From: Oscillospiraceae bacterium
Lineage (GTDB): Bacteria; Bacillota; Clostridia; Oscillospirales; Oscillospiraceae
DNA length: 64,000 nt
Direction of reading: 5' to 3'
Assembly: GCA_020025575.1 (NCBI GenBank)
Contig: JAHHRW010000008.1
Coordinates: forward strand, 45,559-109,558
In this document: positions 25,627 through 33,735 of the stretch, piece after piece
Layout: each line of letters opens with the position of its first letter
Numbering within the stretch: position 1 is the stretch's first letter
Translations under genes and position numbers: made by a program
The notes under the pieces: generated by a model
The model's database searches: none
Told to the model about the DNA's origin: nothing
What the model saw: only the letters and a program-made list of their open reading frames with translations

Positions 25627-25664
25627 AGTAATCCCCGGAGTTATTCTCCGGGGATTACTTTATG
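25627..25664. terminator. Bidirectional terminator
   Basis: A 14-bp stem (AGTAATCCCCGGAG / CTCCGGGGATTACT) between convergent genes; it overlaps the last codons of the GIY-YIG gene. Confidence 0.85.
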
Positions 25665-25924
25665 TTATCATTTTTCCACGTATTACAAAGCAGAAGTTTC
25701 TCCTGCCTTGATAATCGCTTGATTGCAATTTCCCGTTTTAACGCTGCGCTATGGTCTTCACAGATCTGCTGAAATCGGAGCACCAGCGGCCCTCTTCCTC
25801 GGGTATATTTGGCACCTCTTCCCTCCGTATGCATCCGATATCGCCGTTGAAAGTCATCGGTAATCCCCGTGTAAAGACTTCCGTCTCCGCACTCAAGAAT
25901 ATAAACAACCCACTTTTTATCCAT
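25655..25924 (-). CDS. GIY-YIG domain protein (UPF0213)
   Basis: An 89-residue stand-alone GIY-YIG nuclease-fold protein of the YhbQ/YazA (UPF0213) family. The signature is visible as VYILECGDGSLYTGIT, with the catalytic Arg region FQRRYRMHTEGRGAKYTR and the conserved Glu in LKREIAIKRLS. Members are assigned to DNA processing, but their physiological role is unclear. GGGAG lies close before the ATG. It is 55 bases downstream of pncB, with a hairpin between. Confidence 0.9.
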   Translation of the reverse strand: MDKKWVVYILECGDGSLYTGITDDFQRRYRMHTEGRGAKYTRGRGPLVLRFQQICEDHSAALKREIAIKRLSRQEKLLLCNTWKNDNIK

Positions 25925-25941
25925 AAATCTCCCAATACAGC

Positions 25942-25968
25942 ACTGGGTCGAGGTTTCCCTCGACCCAG
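25942..25968 (-). other. Hairpin between pncB and the GIY-YIG gene
   Basis: A stem CTGGGTCGAGG / CCTCGACCCAG with a 5-base loop and no U-run. It could slow or partly end transcription from pncB, or stabilise the RNA. Confidence 0.45.
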
Positions 25969-25979
25969 AAATTCCATTA

Positions 25980-27428
25980 TCAACTGTTCTTTTTCAGCAG
26001 ATCATATTTGATATCCCACAACTTCTTGGACAGATCCACATAGTAGCTATGAGGATTGTCAAACCGTTTGACCTCGTCCCAAAGCTTATCCACCTGTTCC
26101 AGACAATACCCACGGATTTCTTCCAGATCAGGACACTTGTACACCAGCTGTCCATTCTTAAAGACCGGGACCAGCAATTCTTTTGCAGTAAAGTTGTCGA
26201 TAACCTTGGTCTTCCAAGTTGCCTCCGGATCAAAGATCTCCAACTTGCCGGAGTCATCTACCTCTTCGTCATACACGCAAAGATAATCAGCCAAAGCCTT
26301 ACCATGATCATTGCCAAAGAAACGATAGAGTTTCTTGAAATGGGGATTTGTAATCTTGCCCACATTTTCAGAGATTTTGATTTTTGGCTCGATGGTGCCA
26401 TCCTCATGCTCCACCGCGGTCAGCTTGTACACGCCGCCAAACACAGGTTCAGAGCGGGCCGTAATCAGGCGTTCGCCGACACCGAACATATCGATCTTTG
26501 CACCCTGGTGAAGTAAATCCTGGATTGTGTGCTCATCCAGAGAATTGGAAACAGAAATCTGACACTCTGTCCAGCCCGCTGCATCCAGCATTTTTCTTGC
26601 TTCCCGGGTCAAATATGCCATATCTCCGGAATCCAGTCGGATACCACACTTACGGATACCCTTCGGTTTCAGGACTTCATTGAATGCCTTGATGGCATTG
26701 GGCACACCGGACTTCAGTGTGTTATAGGTATCTACCAAAAGCGTTGCATTGTCCGGATAGATTTCACAGTAGCTCTTAAATGCCTCATACTCGCTATCGA
26801 ACATCTGCACCCAGGCATGTGCCATGGTGCCGCCTGCATGGACACCATAGAGCTGATCTGCAATGGTACATGCTGTGCCATTACAGCCGCCAATATAAGC
26901 CGCACGAGCACCCAGAATCGCAGCATCAGCACCCTGCGCACGGCGAGACCCGAACTCCAGAACCGTGCGTCCCTCTGCCGCACGAACCACACGGTTTGCC
27001 TTGGTCGCAATCAAGCTCTGATGGTTGATGCAAAGCAGAAGATATGTTTCAATCAGCTGAGCCTCAACTGCCGGGGCGCGAACCGTGATGATTGGCTCTC
27101 TGGGGAAAATCGGTGTACCCTCGGGAACTGCCCAGATGTCACCGGTAAATTTGAAGTTTGCAAGATAATCCAAGAATTCATCACAGAACAGATTTCGGTT
27201 GCGCAGATACTCGATATCTGCTGCATCAAAATGCAGGTCCTGTATGTACTGAATGATCTGCTCCAATCCCGCAGCAATGGCAAACCCACCTCCGTCGGGA
27301 ATCTGACGATAAAACACGTCAAAATAAGTAATACGATTTGCATAGCCCTTCGCAAAGTAACCATTACCCATGGTCAATTCGTAGAAGTCGCACAGCATGG
27401 TCAGATTTAGTTTGCTATCTAAATCCAT
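25980..27428 (-). CDS. pncB: Nicotinate phosphoribosyltransferase
   Basis: PncB makes nicotinate mononucleotide from nicotinate and PRPP in the NAD salvage pathway. The 482 residues carry family motifs LCDFYELTMGNGYF at the start, EFGSRRAQGADAAI and GGCNGTAC in the middle, and RLDSGDMAYLTREARK with the phosphate-binding part GVGERLITARSEPVFGG. The start at 27428 has AGAGGTG upstream; an in-frame ATG 66 bases earlier lies upstream of the promoter and is unlikely. No niacin-regulator site was recognised. Confidence 0.94.
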   Translation of the reverse strand: MDLDSKLNLTMLCDFYELTMGNGYFAKGYANRITYFDVFYRQIPDGGGFAIAAGLEQIIQYIQDLHFDAADIEYLRNRNLFCDEFLDYLANFKFTGDIWAVPEGTPIFPREPIITVRAPAVEAQLIETYLLLCINHQSLIATKANRVVRAAEGRTVLEFGSRRAQGADAAILGARAAYIGGCNGTACTIADQLYGVHAGGTMAHAWVQMFDSEYEAFKSYCEIYPDNATLLVDTYNTLKSGVPNAIKAFNEVLKPKGIRKCGIRLDSGDMAYLTREARKMLDAAGWTECQISVSNSLDEHTIQDLLHQGAKIDMFGVGERLITARSEPVFGGVYKLTAVEHEDGTIEPKIKISENVGKITNPHFKKLYRFFGNDHGKALADYLCVYDEEVDDSGKLEIFDPEATWKTKVIDNFTAKELLVPVFKNGQLVYKCPDLEEIRGYCLEQVDKLWDEVKRFDNPHSYYVDLSKKLWDIKYDLLKKNS

Positions 27429-27458
27429 AGCAAGACACCTCTTTTTTCGTTTTCTCTC

Positions 27459-27487
27459 ATTATACGAAATATTTTTTATAATATCAA
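27459..27487 (-). promoter_or_regulatory. Promoter of pncB
   Basis: TTGATA and a perfect TATAAT with a 17-bp spacer on the minus strand, 30 bases before the start codon. Confidence 0.8.
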
Positions 27488-27503
27488 TACGCAATTATCA
27501 ATA

Positions 27504-27536
27504 AAAAAAGAGGATGCGAACGCATCCTCTTTTTGA
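27504..27536 (-). terminator. Terminator of the dnaX-ybaB-recR unit
   Basis: AAAGAGGATGCG / CGCATCCTCTTT stem closed by a 2-base gap, followed by a long T-run on the minus strand after recR. Confidence 0.92.
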
Positions 27537-28136
27537 TTAGATTTCTTGTCTGCCTTCCAGCGCTCTGGACAGGGTTACTTCGTCGGCATACTCAAGTTGG
27601 CTGCCCACAGGCACACCATAGGCAAGCCGTGTAACTTTGACCTCCATAGGCCGCAGCAATCTTGAAATGTACATTGCTGTTGCCTCGCCCTCGGTATCGG
27701 GATTTGTGGCCATGATAACTTCTCTCACATTTTCCTTGGATACACGCATCAGAAGTTCCTTTACACGGATATCATCCTGGGTGACATGGTTCAGCGGAGA
27801 GATAACGCCGTGAAGAACATGGTAAACACCCCGGTATTCCCGGCTGCGTTCTAACGCAATCACATCTTTCGGCTCCGCCACCACACAAATTAAGCCATGA
27901 TCTCTGGTGTCATCATCGCAGATGGGACACACCTCACGATCTGTGAGATTCTGGCATACCGGACAGCACTTAACTGTCTGCTTTGCCTCTAAAATCGCAT
28001 CTGCAAATTCCTGAGCATCCTGTTGTGGTAAACTGAGCACATAAAATGCAAGTCGCTGCGCCGTCTTACCGCCAATACCGGGCAGTCTGGCAAACTGGTC
28101 AGACAAATTCTGCAATGCGGCAGGAAAAAACTGCAT
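27537..28136 (-). CDS. recR: Recombination protein RecR
   Basis: RecR works with RecO and RecF to load RecA on gapped DNA. The 199 residues contain the N-terminal HhH element (LPGIGGKTAQRLAF), a C4 zinc finger (CPVCQNLTDREVCPIC) and a TOPRIM domain (CVVAEPKDVIALE, NPDTEGEATAMYI). The C-terminal Walker-B-like GVPVGSQLEYADE is standard. The order dnaX-ybaB-recR is conserved in bacteria. TAAGGAGG precedes the ATG. Confidence 0.97.
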   Translation of the reverse strand: MQFFPAALQNLSDQFARLPGIGGKTAQRLAFYVLSLPQQDAQEFADAILEAKQTVKCCPVCQNLTDREVCPICDDDTRDHGLICVVAEPKDVIALERSREYRGVYHVLHGVISPLNHVTQDDIRVKELLMRVSKENVREVIMATNPDTEGEATAMYISRLLRPMEVKVTRLAYGVPVGSQLEYADEVTLSRALEGRQEI

Positions 28137-28145
28137 GGCTCCTCC

Positions 28146-28490
28146 TTAGAACAGGCCGCCCAGATTCAGGCCACCAGTGAGCTTTGCCATATTATTGGAA
28201 GCATCTGCATCGGCAGTACGGAAAGCCTCGTTCACAGCGGCCATGATCATATCCTGCAGCATTTCCACATCATCGGGATCTACTGCCTCTGGATTGATCT
28301 GCAAATTCACGATTTCGTGCTTGCCATTGACTTCAGCAGTTACCATACCGCCGCCAGCTGCAGCAGTATAAGTCTTTTTTTCCATTTCTTCCTGCATCTG
28401 AAGCATTTGCTGCTGCATTTTTTGAGCCTGCTTCATCATCGCCATCTGATTCATACCACCGGGCATACCCCGGAATCCACCTTTTGCCAT
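28146..28490 (-). CDS. YbaB/EbfC nucleoid-associated protein
   Basis: A 114-residue DNA-binding protein of the YbaB/EbfC family. It has a Met- and Gln-rich N-terminal helix (MMKQAQKMQQQMLQMQEEM) that forms the dimer in the family, a middle glycine-rich strand pair (AAAGGGMVTAEVNGKHEI), and the C-terminal helix DMIMAAVNEAFRTADA. It lies between dnaX and recR, ten bases ahead of recR, as in most bacteria. Confidence 0.95.
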   Translation of the reverse strand: MAKGGFRGMPGGMNQMAMMKQAQKMQQQMLQMQEEMEKKTYTAAAGGGMVTAEVNGKHEIVNLQINPEAVDPDDVEMLQDMIMAAVNEAFRTADADASNNMAKLTGGLNLGGLF

Positions 28491-28507
28491 GATAATTCTC
28501 CTTCATA

Positions 28508-30130
28508 TCAATCAGTTTTTTTTATATGAATAATATCGGAATGATCCCGCCCGAATGCCAAAAGCTGTTCCATCTGGGCGGATTTTTCCGGCTTTGCCGT
28601 TCGGTCAACAACGTTTACCGTCACAGAACGCCCCAAAATGGCAGAGGCTTTATGAGCCACAATTTGCAAGACCTCAGGCTTATTGATCATTTCCAAGGTA
28701 AATGCATTCGAGCACACAAGCACAACCGCATTTCCCCGCAGTTTTCCAACCACCGGCGAATTGGGTGTAGATGCAAAGAAACCCTTTACAGGCGGTTTCA
28801 GCTCTTTTTGCAGCCCCATCACAAGATCCGCCCAGAAACCCATAGGTGTGTCATCTTTTGGTTCCGGCTCATCCATGTCCGGTGGGGCCTGATCGTCGTC
28901 CGGTGGCGGCGGCAGTTCATCGTCCACCACATCCTCAGGAACAGAGGGCTTAGACTTCTGCACGTGATTCACAACAAAATCACCGGTTCTCAGCTGGTCC
29001 TCCATCCGGGAAATGCGGGCATTCAGAGATTCCACATCCATTTGAAGGCCCGGTTCACACAGATTCATCAGGCAAAGTTCTGCATCCATACGGCGGCTTG
29101 CACTTCTGGTAAACCCGGCCGCAGTCTGCTGCAAAAGCCCAATCATACGAACCAGTTCCCCAGAGGAAAACCGAGTTACAAGCTGCTTTGTCTCTTCATC
29201 CGACAATACGCCGGACAGCATGGAAATCCCCGCCTCCGGAGCTGTTTTCAGGATCATCAAATCCCGGCACAGGGATGCCAACTCGTCGATCAACGCCGCT
29301 ACATCCTTGCCATCTGCATAGAGTCGGTTGAATAGCTCCAATGCAGCCTTTGTATTTCTATCAGCAACATAGCTGAGCATTCTTCCGCAGGTCTGTTCAC
29401 CTGCAATACCCAGACATTCATAGACTCTTTTAGCCGTCAGCTCTCCCACCGTGGCGGATGCACATTGATCCAGTAAGCTCAAGCCGTCACGCATACCGCC
29501 ATCGGCAAGTCTTGCCAGAACTCTTGCAGCACCCTCATCCAAATCGATGTTTTCCTGATAGGCAACATACTGCAGTCGAGCTGCAATATCCTCAGGCGTA
29601 ATTCTCCGAAAAGAAAAACGCTGGCAGCGGGAAAGGATGGTTGCAGGCACCTTGTGTAATTCTGTGGTTGCCAAAATAAACAGCAGATGCTCCGGCGGCT
29701 CCTCAATGATCTTCAGCAAGGCATTGAACGCAGAAATGGACAGCATATGCACTTCATCAATGATATATACTCTCTTTTTCACCTGACTGGGGGCGTAAAT
29801 GGCATCGTCCCGCAAATCACGGACATTATCAACGCCATTATTAGACGCTGCATCAATCTCCAGCACATCCATACAGTTCCCTGCATCAATGGCTCTACAC
29901 GCCTCACAGCAGTTACAGGGATTTCCGCCCTGCGGATTCAGGCAGTTCACCGCCTTGGATAGTATTTTGGCGCAGCTGGTCTTACCGGTACCACGTGAAC
30001 CTGTAAACAAATAAGCATGGCTCATATGTCCGCTCACCAACTGGGTTTTCAGCGTCTGGGTAACCGCCTGCTGGCCCACCACATCATCAAAGCTTTGGGG
30101 CCGATATTTTCGATACAAAGCCTGATACAT
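28508..30130 (-). CDS. dnaX: DNA polymerase III subunits gamma/tau
   Basis: DnaX is the ATPase core of the clamp loader. Its 540 residues have the AAA+ domain with Walker A (GSRGTGKTSCAKILS near 45), a four-Cys zinc module (CLNPQGGNPCNCCEAC), the Walker B-type IIDEVHMLS and sensor 1 (ILATTELHKVPATILSRC). Domain III follows, then an acidic, proline-rich linker (DELPPPPDDDQAPPDMDEPEP) and a C-terminal domain like that of tau. The start at 30130 follows GAGAGGAGGC; the SRP RNA gene lies just upstream. I saw no obvious slippery run for a gamma frameshift. Confidence 0.95.
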   Translation of the reverse strand: MYQALYRKYRPQSFDDVVGQQAVTQTLKTQLVSGHMSHAYLFTGSRGTGKTSCAKILSKAVNCLNPQGGNPCNCCEACRAIDAGNCMDVLEIDAASNNGVDNVRDLRDDAIYAPSQVKKRVYIIDEVHMLSISAFNALLKIIEEPPEHLLFILATTELHKVPATILSRCQRFSFRRITPEDIAARLQYVAYQENIDLDEGAARVLARLADGGMRDGLSLLDQCASATVGELTAKRVYECLGIAGEQTCGRMLSYVADRNTKAALELFNRLYADGKDVAALIDELASLCRDLMILKTAPEAGISMLSGVLSDEETKQLVTRFSSGELVRMIGLLQQTAAGFTRSASRRMDAELCLMNLCEPGLQMDVESLNARISRMEDQLRTGDFVVNHVQKSKPSVPEDVVDDELPPPPDDDQAPPDMDEPEPKDDTPMGFWADLVMGLQKELKPPVKGFFASTPNSPVVGKLRGNAVVLVCSNAFTLEMINKPEVLQIVAHKASAILGRSVTVNVVDRTAKPEKSAQMEQLLAFGRDHSDIIHIKKTD

Positions 30131-30154
30131 GGCTTGCCTCCTCTCATAGAAAAA

Positions 30155-30455
30155 GACCGGCTCATAACAAGATCGCACACCCACATTTGAACGAGTTGAA
30201 CACCCGCACCGAAAGCAGTTAGCTCAAGAACGGCAACCCTGCGGCACACGGAACGGTCCGCTTAATGCTGCTTGGTTCCCCACCTGACATGGTTCACGGG
30301 ATTCCGTTGCGCAAGACCGATCTCTCAACACCACTTACTTTGGCCAGACAGTACTCAAACGGGTCCGGGTGTGGGACTTCATCCCTGCTATAGCGGATTG
30401 CAGGTACAGGGCACCGCTAACTCCCCGACTAGTGCGACCTTGTTAAAAGCCGGTC
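30155..30455 (-). ncRNA. ffs: Signal recognition particle RNA, large Bacillus type
   Basis: The minus strand encodes a large SRP RNA with an Alu domain. The conserved domain IV reads GTCAGGTGGGGAACCAAGCA (near 30267-30290), a variant of the usual GGUCAGG...GGAAGCAGC hairpin. The 5' domain has GGGGAGTTAGCGGTGCCCTG and CCGCTATAGCAGGG. The ends pair over a long closing helix: GACCGGC with GCCGGTC, and AACAAGGTCGCAC with GTGCGATCTTGTT. A U-run (30150-30154) follows. Location just upstream of dnaX is common in Firmicutes. End positions are inferred from pairing. Confidence 0.9.
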
Positions 30456-30475
30456 AGCTGTAACAAGGTTATTCG

Positions 30476-30505
30476 ATTATGATACTTAGTTCAGCTTGGA
30501 TTCAA
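30476..30505 (-). promoter_or_regulatory. Possible promoter of the SRP RNA
   Basis: TTGAAT and CATAAT with an 18-bp spacer on the minus strand, overlapping the end of acpP; start expected near 30469. Confidence 0.5.
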
Positions 30506-30707
30506 TAAACGCAGCCAATTCACCGAAATTGGTGATATTCTGCTCTTCCACAGCAAGCTCTACACCCAGCTCATTTTCAAGATCCATGATCATTTCAACG
30601 ATGTCCAAAGAATCGATGCCCAGAGTCTCAAAGGTTGCATCGGGGGTAATCTCTGCAGGATCTAGTTCCAGCTGGCTTGCAGCGTAGTTAACAAGCTTAT
30701 CGTACAT
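30486..30707 (-). CDS. acpP: Acyl carrier protein
   Basis: A 73-residue acyl carrier protein for fatty acid synthesis. The phosphopantetheine attachment site is the Ser of LGIDSLDIVEMIMDLE near residue 36. The protein is strongly acidic as expected. The start at 30707 is preceded by TTTGGAGG; an upstream in-frame start at 30737 has no site. It stands apart from other fab genes here and has a strong promoter of its own. Confidence 0.96.
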   Translation of the reverse strand: MYDKLVNYAASQLELDPAEITPDATFETLGIDSLDIVEMIMDLENELGVELAVEEQNITNFGELAAFIESKLN

Positions 30708-30757
30708 TTCTATAAACCTCCAAATATGTAGAACCACGCCCTATCGTAGTCTGCATC

Positions 30758-30786
30758 ATTTTACTTCATTCTATGCCATTTGTCAA
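30758..30786 (-). promoter_or_regulatory. Strong promoter of acpP
   Basis: A perfect TTGACA and TAAAAT with a 17-bp spacer on the minus strand. Confidence 0.85.
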
Positions 30787-30829
30787 TGGGTGCTTTCCCC
30801 CACAAGGGGATCAATTCCGGCACCAGGCA

Positions 30830-32065
30830 TCATTTTTCCCGTTGAAGGGTCACCGCTTTACCCGCAGCATAACCTGTAGCCCATGCAATTTGCAGATTAA
30901 ATCCACCGGTATAGGCATCGCAGTCAATAATTTCACCGGCAAAGTACAAGCCTGGTACCTTCTTAGATGCCATGGTTCCGGGATCAATCTCCCCCACTTT
31001 TACACCGCCGGATGTGATAATCGCCTCAGAAACCGGACGTTTACCGATAATCTCCACCGTAAATGCTTTTAGTTGCTCCACCAAAGCTCTTCGGTTCTGT
31101 TTGGTAAAGGAATTGGCCTGAAGGTCCCCATCCACTCCGATTCTGTTCAGAATCACAGGGATCATAGAACGTGGCAGCAAATCTGTCAGCGCATTTTCCA
31201 TACTGCGATTCTGGTACTGCTCCAAATCACGCAAAATCCGATCATCCAGCTTTGCCTCATCCAAAGCGGGCTTTAGATCGATCACCAATTTCCATCCATC
31301 CCCCTTGCCAATATGTGCACTGGCAGATAAAATCGTGGGGCCGGACACACCAAAGTGCGTGAACAGCATCTCTCCAAAGTCCTTATAGACAGCCTTCCCC
31401 TTGGGATTCAGCAGTTTCACCCCCACATTACGAAGGGCAAGCCCCTGCATACTCTGGCAGTCATTTCCCGCAGTTTCCAAAGGAACAAGACTCCCCTGGG
31501 GTTCCACGATGGTATGACCCAAATCCCTTGCAATTCGATATCCATCCCCGGTAGACCCAGTCGCCGGATAAGATGCACCGCCTGTTGCAAGAATCACCTT
31601 TTTGCAGGAAAAAGTCTGCTCCGCTGTAGAAACCCCAATGACACCCGTTTCATTTGTTTGAATCGACTTTACCCTTCCGGTACGAACCATAACGCCAGAC
31701 TCCTTCAGCTGGCGCTGAAGAGCATCCAGCACGGACTGGGAACGATCTGATTCCGGAAACACTCTGTTACCGCGCTCTGTTTTCAGTGAGCAGCCTGCTT
31801 TCTGAAAGAAAGATTTGACCTGTTCCGGGGGATATGCCGTCATGGCGCTATACAAAAACTTTCCATTACGGGGGGTATTTTGCAAGACCTGCTCTGCATT
31901 GCAGTCGTTTGTCACATTGCATCTGCCCTTGCCCGTAATCAGCAGCTTTTTACCCAGTCGCCCATTCTTTTCTAAGAGCAAAACACTTGCACCCGACTGA
32001 GCCGCAGTGATCGCCGCAAACATACCTGCCGGTCCCCCGCCAACGACGCAGACATCAATGCTCAT
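30830..32065 (-). CDS. HI0933/BaiN-type FAD-dependent oxidoreductase
   Basis: A 411-residue flavoprotein of the HI0933-like family (which includes BaiN). The N-terminal dinucleotide-binding motif is VVGGGPAGMFAAITAAQSG, with LLITGKGRCNVTND and the later ATGGASYPATGSTGDGY, and the C-terminal FAD-contacting FAGEIIDCDAYTGGFNLQ. Substrates of most members are unknown. The start at 32065 follows GGAGGGTGACA and overlaps the end of the RpiR-type regulator gene by 11 bases, so the two are cotranscribed. Confidence 0.9.
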   Translation of the reverse strand: MSIDVCVVGGGPAGMFAAITAAQSGASVLLLEKNGRLGKKLLITGKGRCNVTNDCNAEQVLQNTPRNGKFLYSAMTAYPPEQVKSFFQKAGCSLKTERGNRVFPESDRSQSVLDALQRQLKESGVMVRTGRVKSIQTNETGVIGVSTAEQTFSCKKVILATGGASYPATGSTGDGYRIARDLGHTIVEPQGSLVPLETAGNDCQSMQGLALRNVGVKLLNPKGKAVYKDFGEMLFTHFGVSGPTILSASAHIGKGDGWKLVIDLKPALDEAKLDDRILRDLEQYQNRSMENALTDLLPRSMIPVILNRIGVDGDLQANSFTKQNRRALVEQLKAFTVEIIGKRPVSEAIITSGGVKVGEIDPGTMASKKVPGLYFAGEIIDCDAYTGGFNLQIAWATGYAAGKAVTLQREK

Positions 32066-32930
32066 TGTCACCCTCCTGCTTTTCATAAACATTGTACTGA
32101 TCCCAGATATGCTCCAGTGCAGTAAAGATTCTTGACAGTCTCTGTTCCCGCTTGGCCGCTATCGCAACAATCAGTGCATTGATAACGCTCATGGGCGCAA
32201 CCAGAGAGTCAACCAGTGAAACCATATCACTCTTGGCCTCCAGAACAATATCCGCATTCTGCCCCAGCGGAGACAGTCTGCTATCTGTCAAGCCGATCAC
32301 CGTAGAACCAGCTTCACGACAGTAGCGCGCGCCATTGACCGTAGCACTGGAATAGCGAGGAAAACTGATTGCAACAATGCAGTCTTCCGGTTTCACCGCA
32401 ACGATTTTTTCAAACATCTCTCCCTCGCCGGATGTGGTAACCACATGGACATTGGGAGACATATAATTCAAGTAATACCCCAAAAAGTTTGCCAAAGGGG
32501 CAGAAGAACGAACACCCAGAATATAAACCCGTTCTGCATCCAGAATCGCCTGAACAGCTTTCTGGAACTGAGCACGATCGATCATATCTTCCGTCTGTCT
32601 GAGTTTTTCTGCATCAGAATGTAAAACGAGAGAAAGAACATCCTGATCGCCCAGACGATCATTGGCAACTTCGATTCTCTGAACCGAGGTCAAGCGGTTT
32701 AAGACCATCTCCTGAATGGCCTTTTGCATACTGGGGTAGCCATCATAGCCCAATTCCACAGCAAATCGAACAACCGTAGATTCGGATACGCCAACCTTCT
32801 TGCCCAACTTGCTGGCCGTCATAAACGCGGCTTTATCATAACTTTCCGATATGTATTTTGAAATCAGTCGCTGTCCTTTTGAAAAAGTATGTGCCTCTTC
32901 GCGCAATTTGGTCAAGATATCACTGCTCAT
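32055..32930 (-). CDS. RpiR/MurR-family transcriptional regulator
   Basis: A 291-residue regulator with an N-terminal HTH (KGQRLISKYISESYDKAAFMTASKLGKKVGVSESTVVRF) split here as KGQRLISKYISES and VGVSESTVVRFAVELG, followed by a SIS sugar-phosphate domain (VYILGVRSSAPLANFLGYYL; CIVAISFPRYSSATVNGA). RpiR-type proteins sense phosphosugars and usually sit beside sugar genes; none is found here, so its target is unclear. An inverted repeat around its own promoter suggests autoregulation. CAGGAGGCAATC precedes the ATG. Confidence 0.9.
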   Translation of the reverse strand: MSSDILTKLREEAHTFSKGQRLISKYISESYDKAAFMTASKLGKKVGVSESTVVRFAVELGYDGYPSMQKAIQEMVLNRLTSVQRIEVANDRLGDQDVLSLVLHSDAEKLRQTEDMIDRAQFQKAVQAILDAERVYILGVRSSAPLANFLGYYLNYMSPNVHVVTTSGEGEMFEKIVAVKPEDCIVAISFPRYSSATVNGARYCREAGSTVIGLTDSRLSPLGQNADIVLEAKSDMVSLVDSLVAPMSVINALIVAIAAKREQRLSRIFTALEHIWDQYNVYEKQEGDNEH

Positions 32931-32945
32931 GATTGCCTCCTGGTG

Positions 32946-33000
32946 AAAATGAGATATTCATAGGTCGTGCAATCCATATTAGCAGATACCGTCTCATTTT
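32946..33000. promoter_or_regulatory. Inverted repeat around the rpiR-type promoter, likely operator
   Basis: AAAATGAGA (32946-32954) and TCTCATTTT (32992-33000) are perfect inverted copies 46 bp apart, one touching the -35 box and the other between the transcript start and the ribosome site. Confidence 0.5.
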
Positions 33001-33004
33001 GCAA
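32976..33004 (-). promoter_or_regulatory. Promoter of the RpiR-type regulator and flavoprotein genes
   Basis: TTGCAA and TAATAT with a 17-bp spacer on the minus strand. Confidence 0.7.
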
Positions 33005-33027
33005 GTCCAAATACAAAAAATTGCAAA

Positions 33028-33732
33028 TTAGCTTTTCAGTTGCTGTACTTCCGCATCAGTTAGATACCGCCAAGCGCCCGGTTTTAAGTCTCCTAACTGC
33101 AACTTCCCCTCAGACACACGCAACAGTTTTTGGACATTCATTCCGGCATTTTTGCACATACGGCGCACCTGTCGATTCCGCCCCTCATGAATGGTAACTT
33201 CCACAACCGCCCGATTTTCCTGCGTTCTAATCAACCGAACTTTGGGTGGACGGATCAAATATCCGTCCAATTCAATGGGCTGCTGCAGCTGCTGCAACCC
33301 TTCATCCGAAAACCCATTCACCCACACACGATATGTTTTGCAAACCTCATGCTTGGGGTGCATCAGCAGATTTGCAAATTCTCCATCGTTGGTAAATAAA
33401 AGCAGGCCTTCTGAATCCATGTCCAACCTGCCCACCGGGTACACCCGCACACCGCAGCCACTGACCAGCTGGGCTGCATTTTTTCTTCCTTTCTCATCAG
33501 AAAGCGTTGTGACATAACCTCTGGGTTTGTTCAGCATGAGGTAAACATGCTTCCGGACAGAGGGAATGGGCTTTCCATCCACAGTAATCTCGTCCGCCGA
33601 TTCATCAGCGCATTGTCCCAGCATCGCAACTTCACCGTTACAACGCACCCTGCCCTCAACGATCCACTTCTCCGCCTGACGGCGGGAACAAACGCCGCTA
33701 GATGCAATTATTTTCTGCAAACGCTCCATCAT
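33028..33732 (-). CDS. rluB: Ribosomal large-subunit pseudouridine synthase, RluB/RsuA family
   Basis: This enzyme isomerises a uridine in rRNA to pseudouridine. The 234 residues begin with an S4 RNA-binding domain (RLQKIIASSGVCSRRQAEKWI) and continue with the RsuA-type catalytic domain; the catalytic Asp is in GRLDMDSEGLLLFTNDG, and the later motif EGRNRQVRRMCKNAG is typical. The exact site is assigned by family resemblance only. It starts three bases after the dacF-like gene, preceded by GGAGGATAGCCT; ATG codons at 33732 and 33729 are both possible. Confidence 0.92.
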   Translation of the reverse strand: MMERLQKIIASSGVCSRRQAEKWIVEGRVRCNGEVAMLGQCADESADEITVDGKPIPSVRKHVYLMLNKPRGYVTTLSDEKGRKNAAQLVSGCGVRVYPVGRLDMDSEGLLLFTNDGEFANLLMHPKHEVCKTYRVWVNGFSDEGLQQLQQPIELDGYLIRPPKVRLIRTQENRAVVEVTIHEGRNRQVRRMCKNAGMNVQKLLRVSEGKLQLGDLKPGAWRYLTDAEVQQLKS

Positions 33733-33735
33733 AGG

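Noticed and set aside
25942..25968. Hairpin considered as a full terminator for pncB
   Set aside because: No U-run follows on the minus strand, so I list it only as a hairpin.
26529..27410. Long plus-strand frame opposite pncB
   Set aside because: Shadow of pncB; no promoter or ribosome site.
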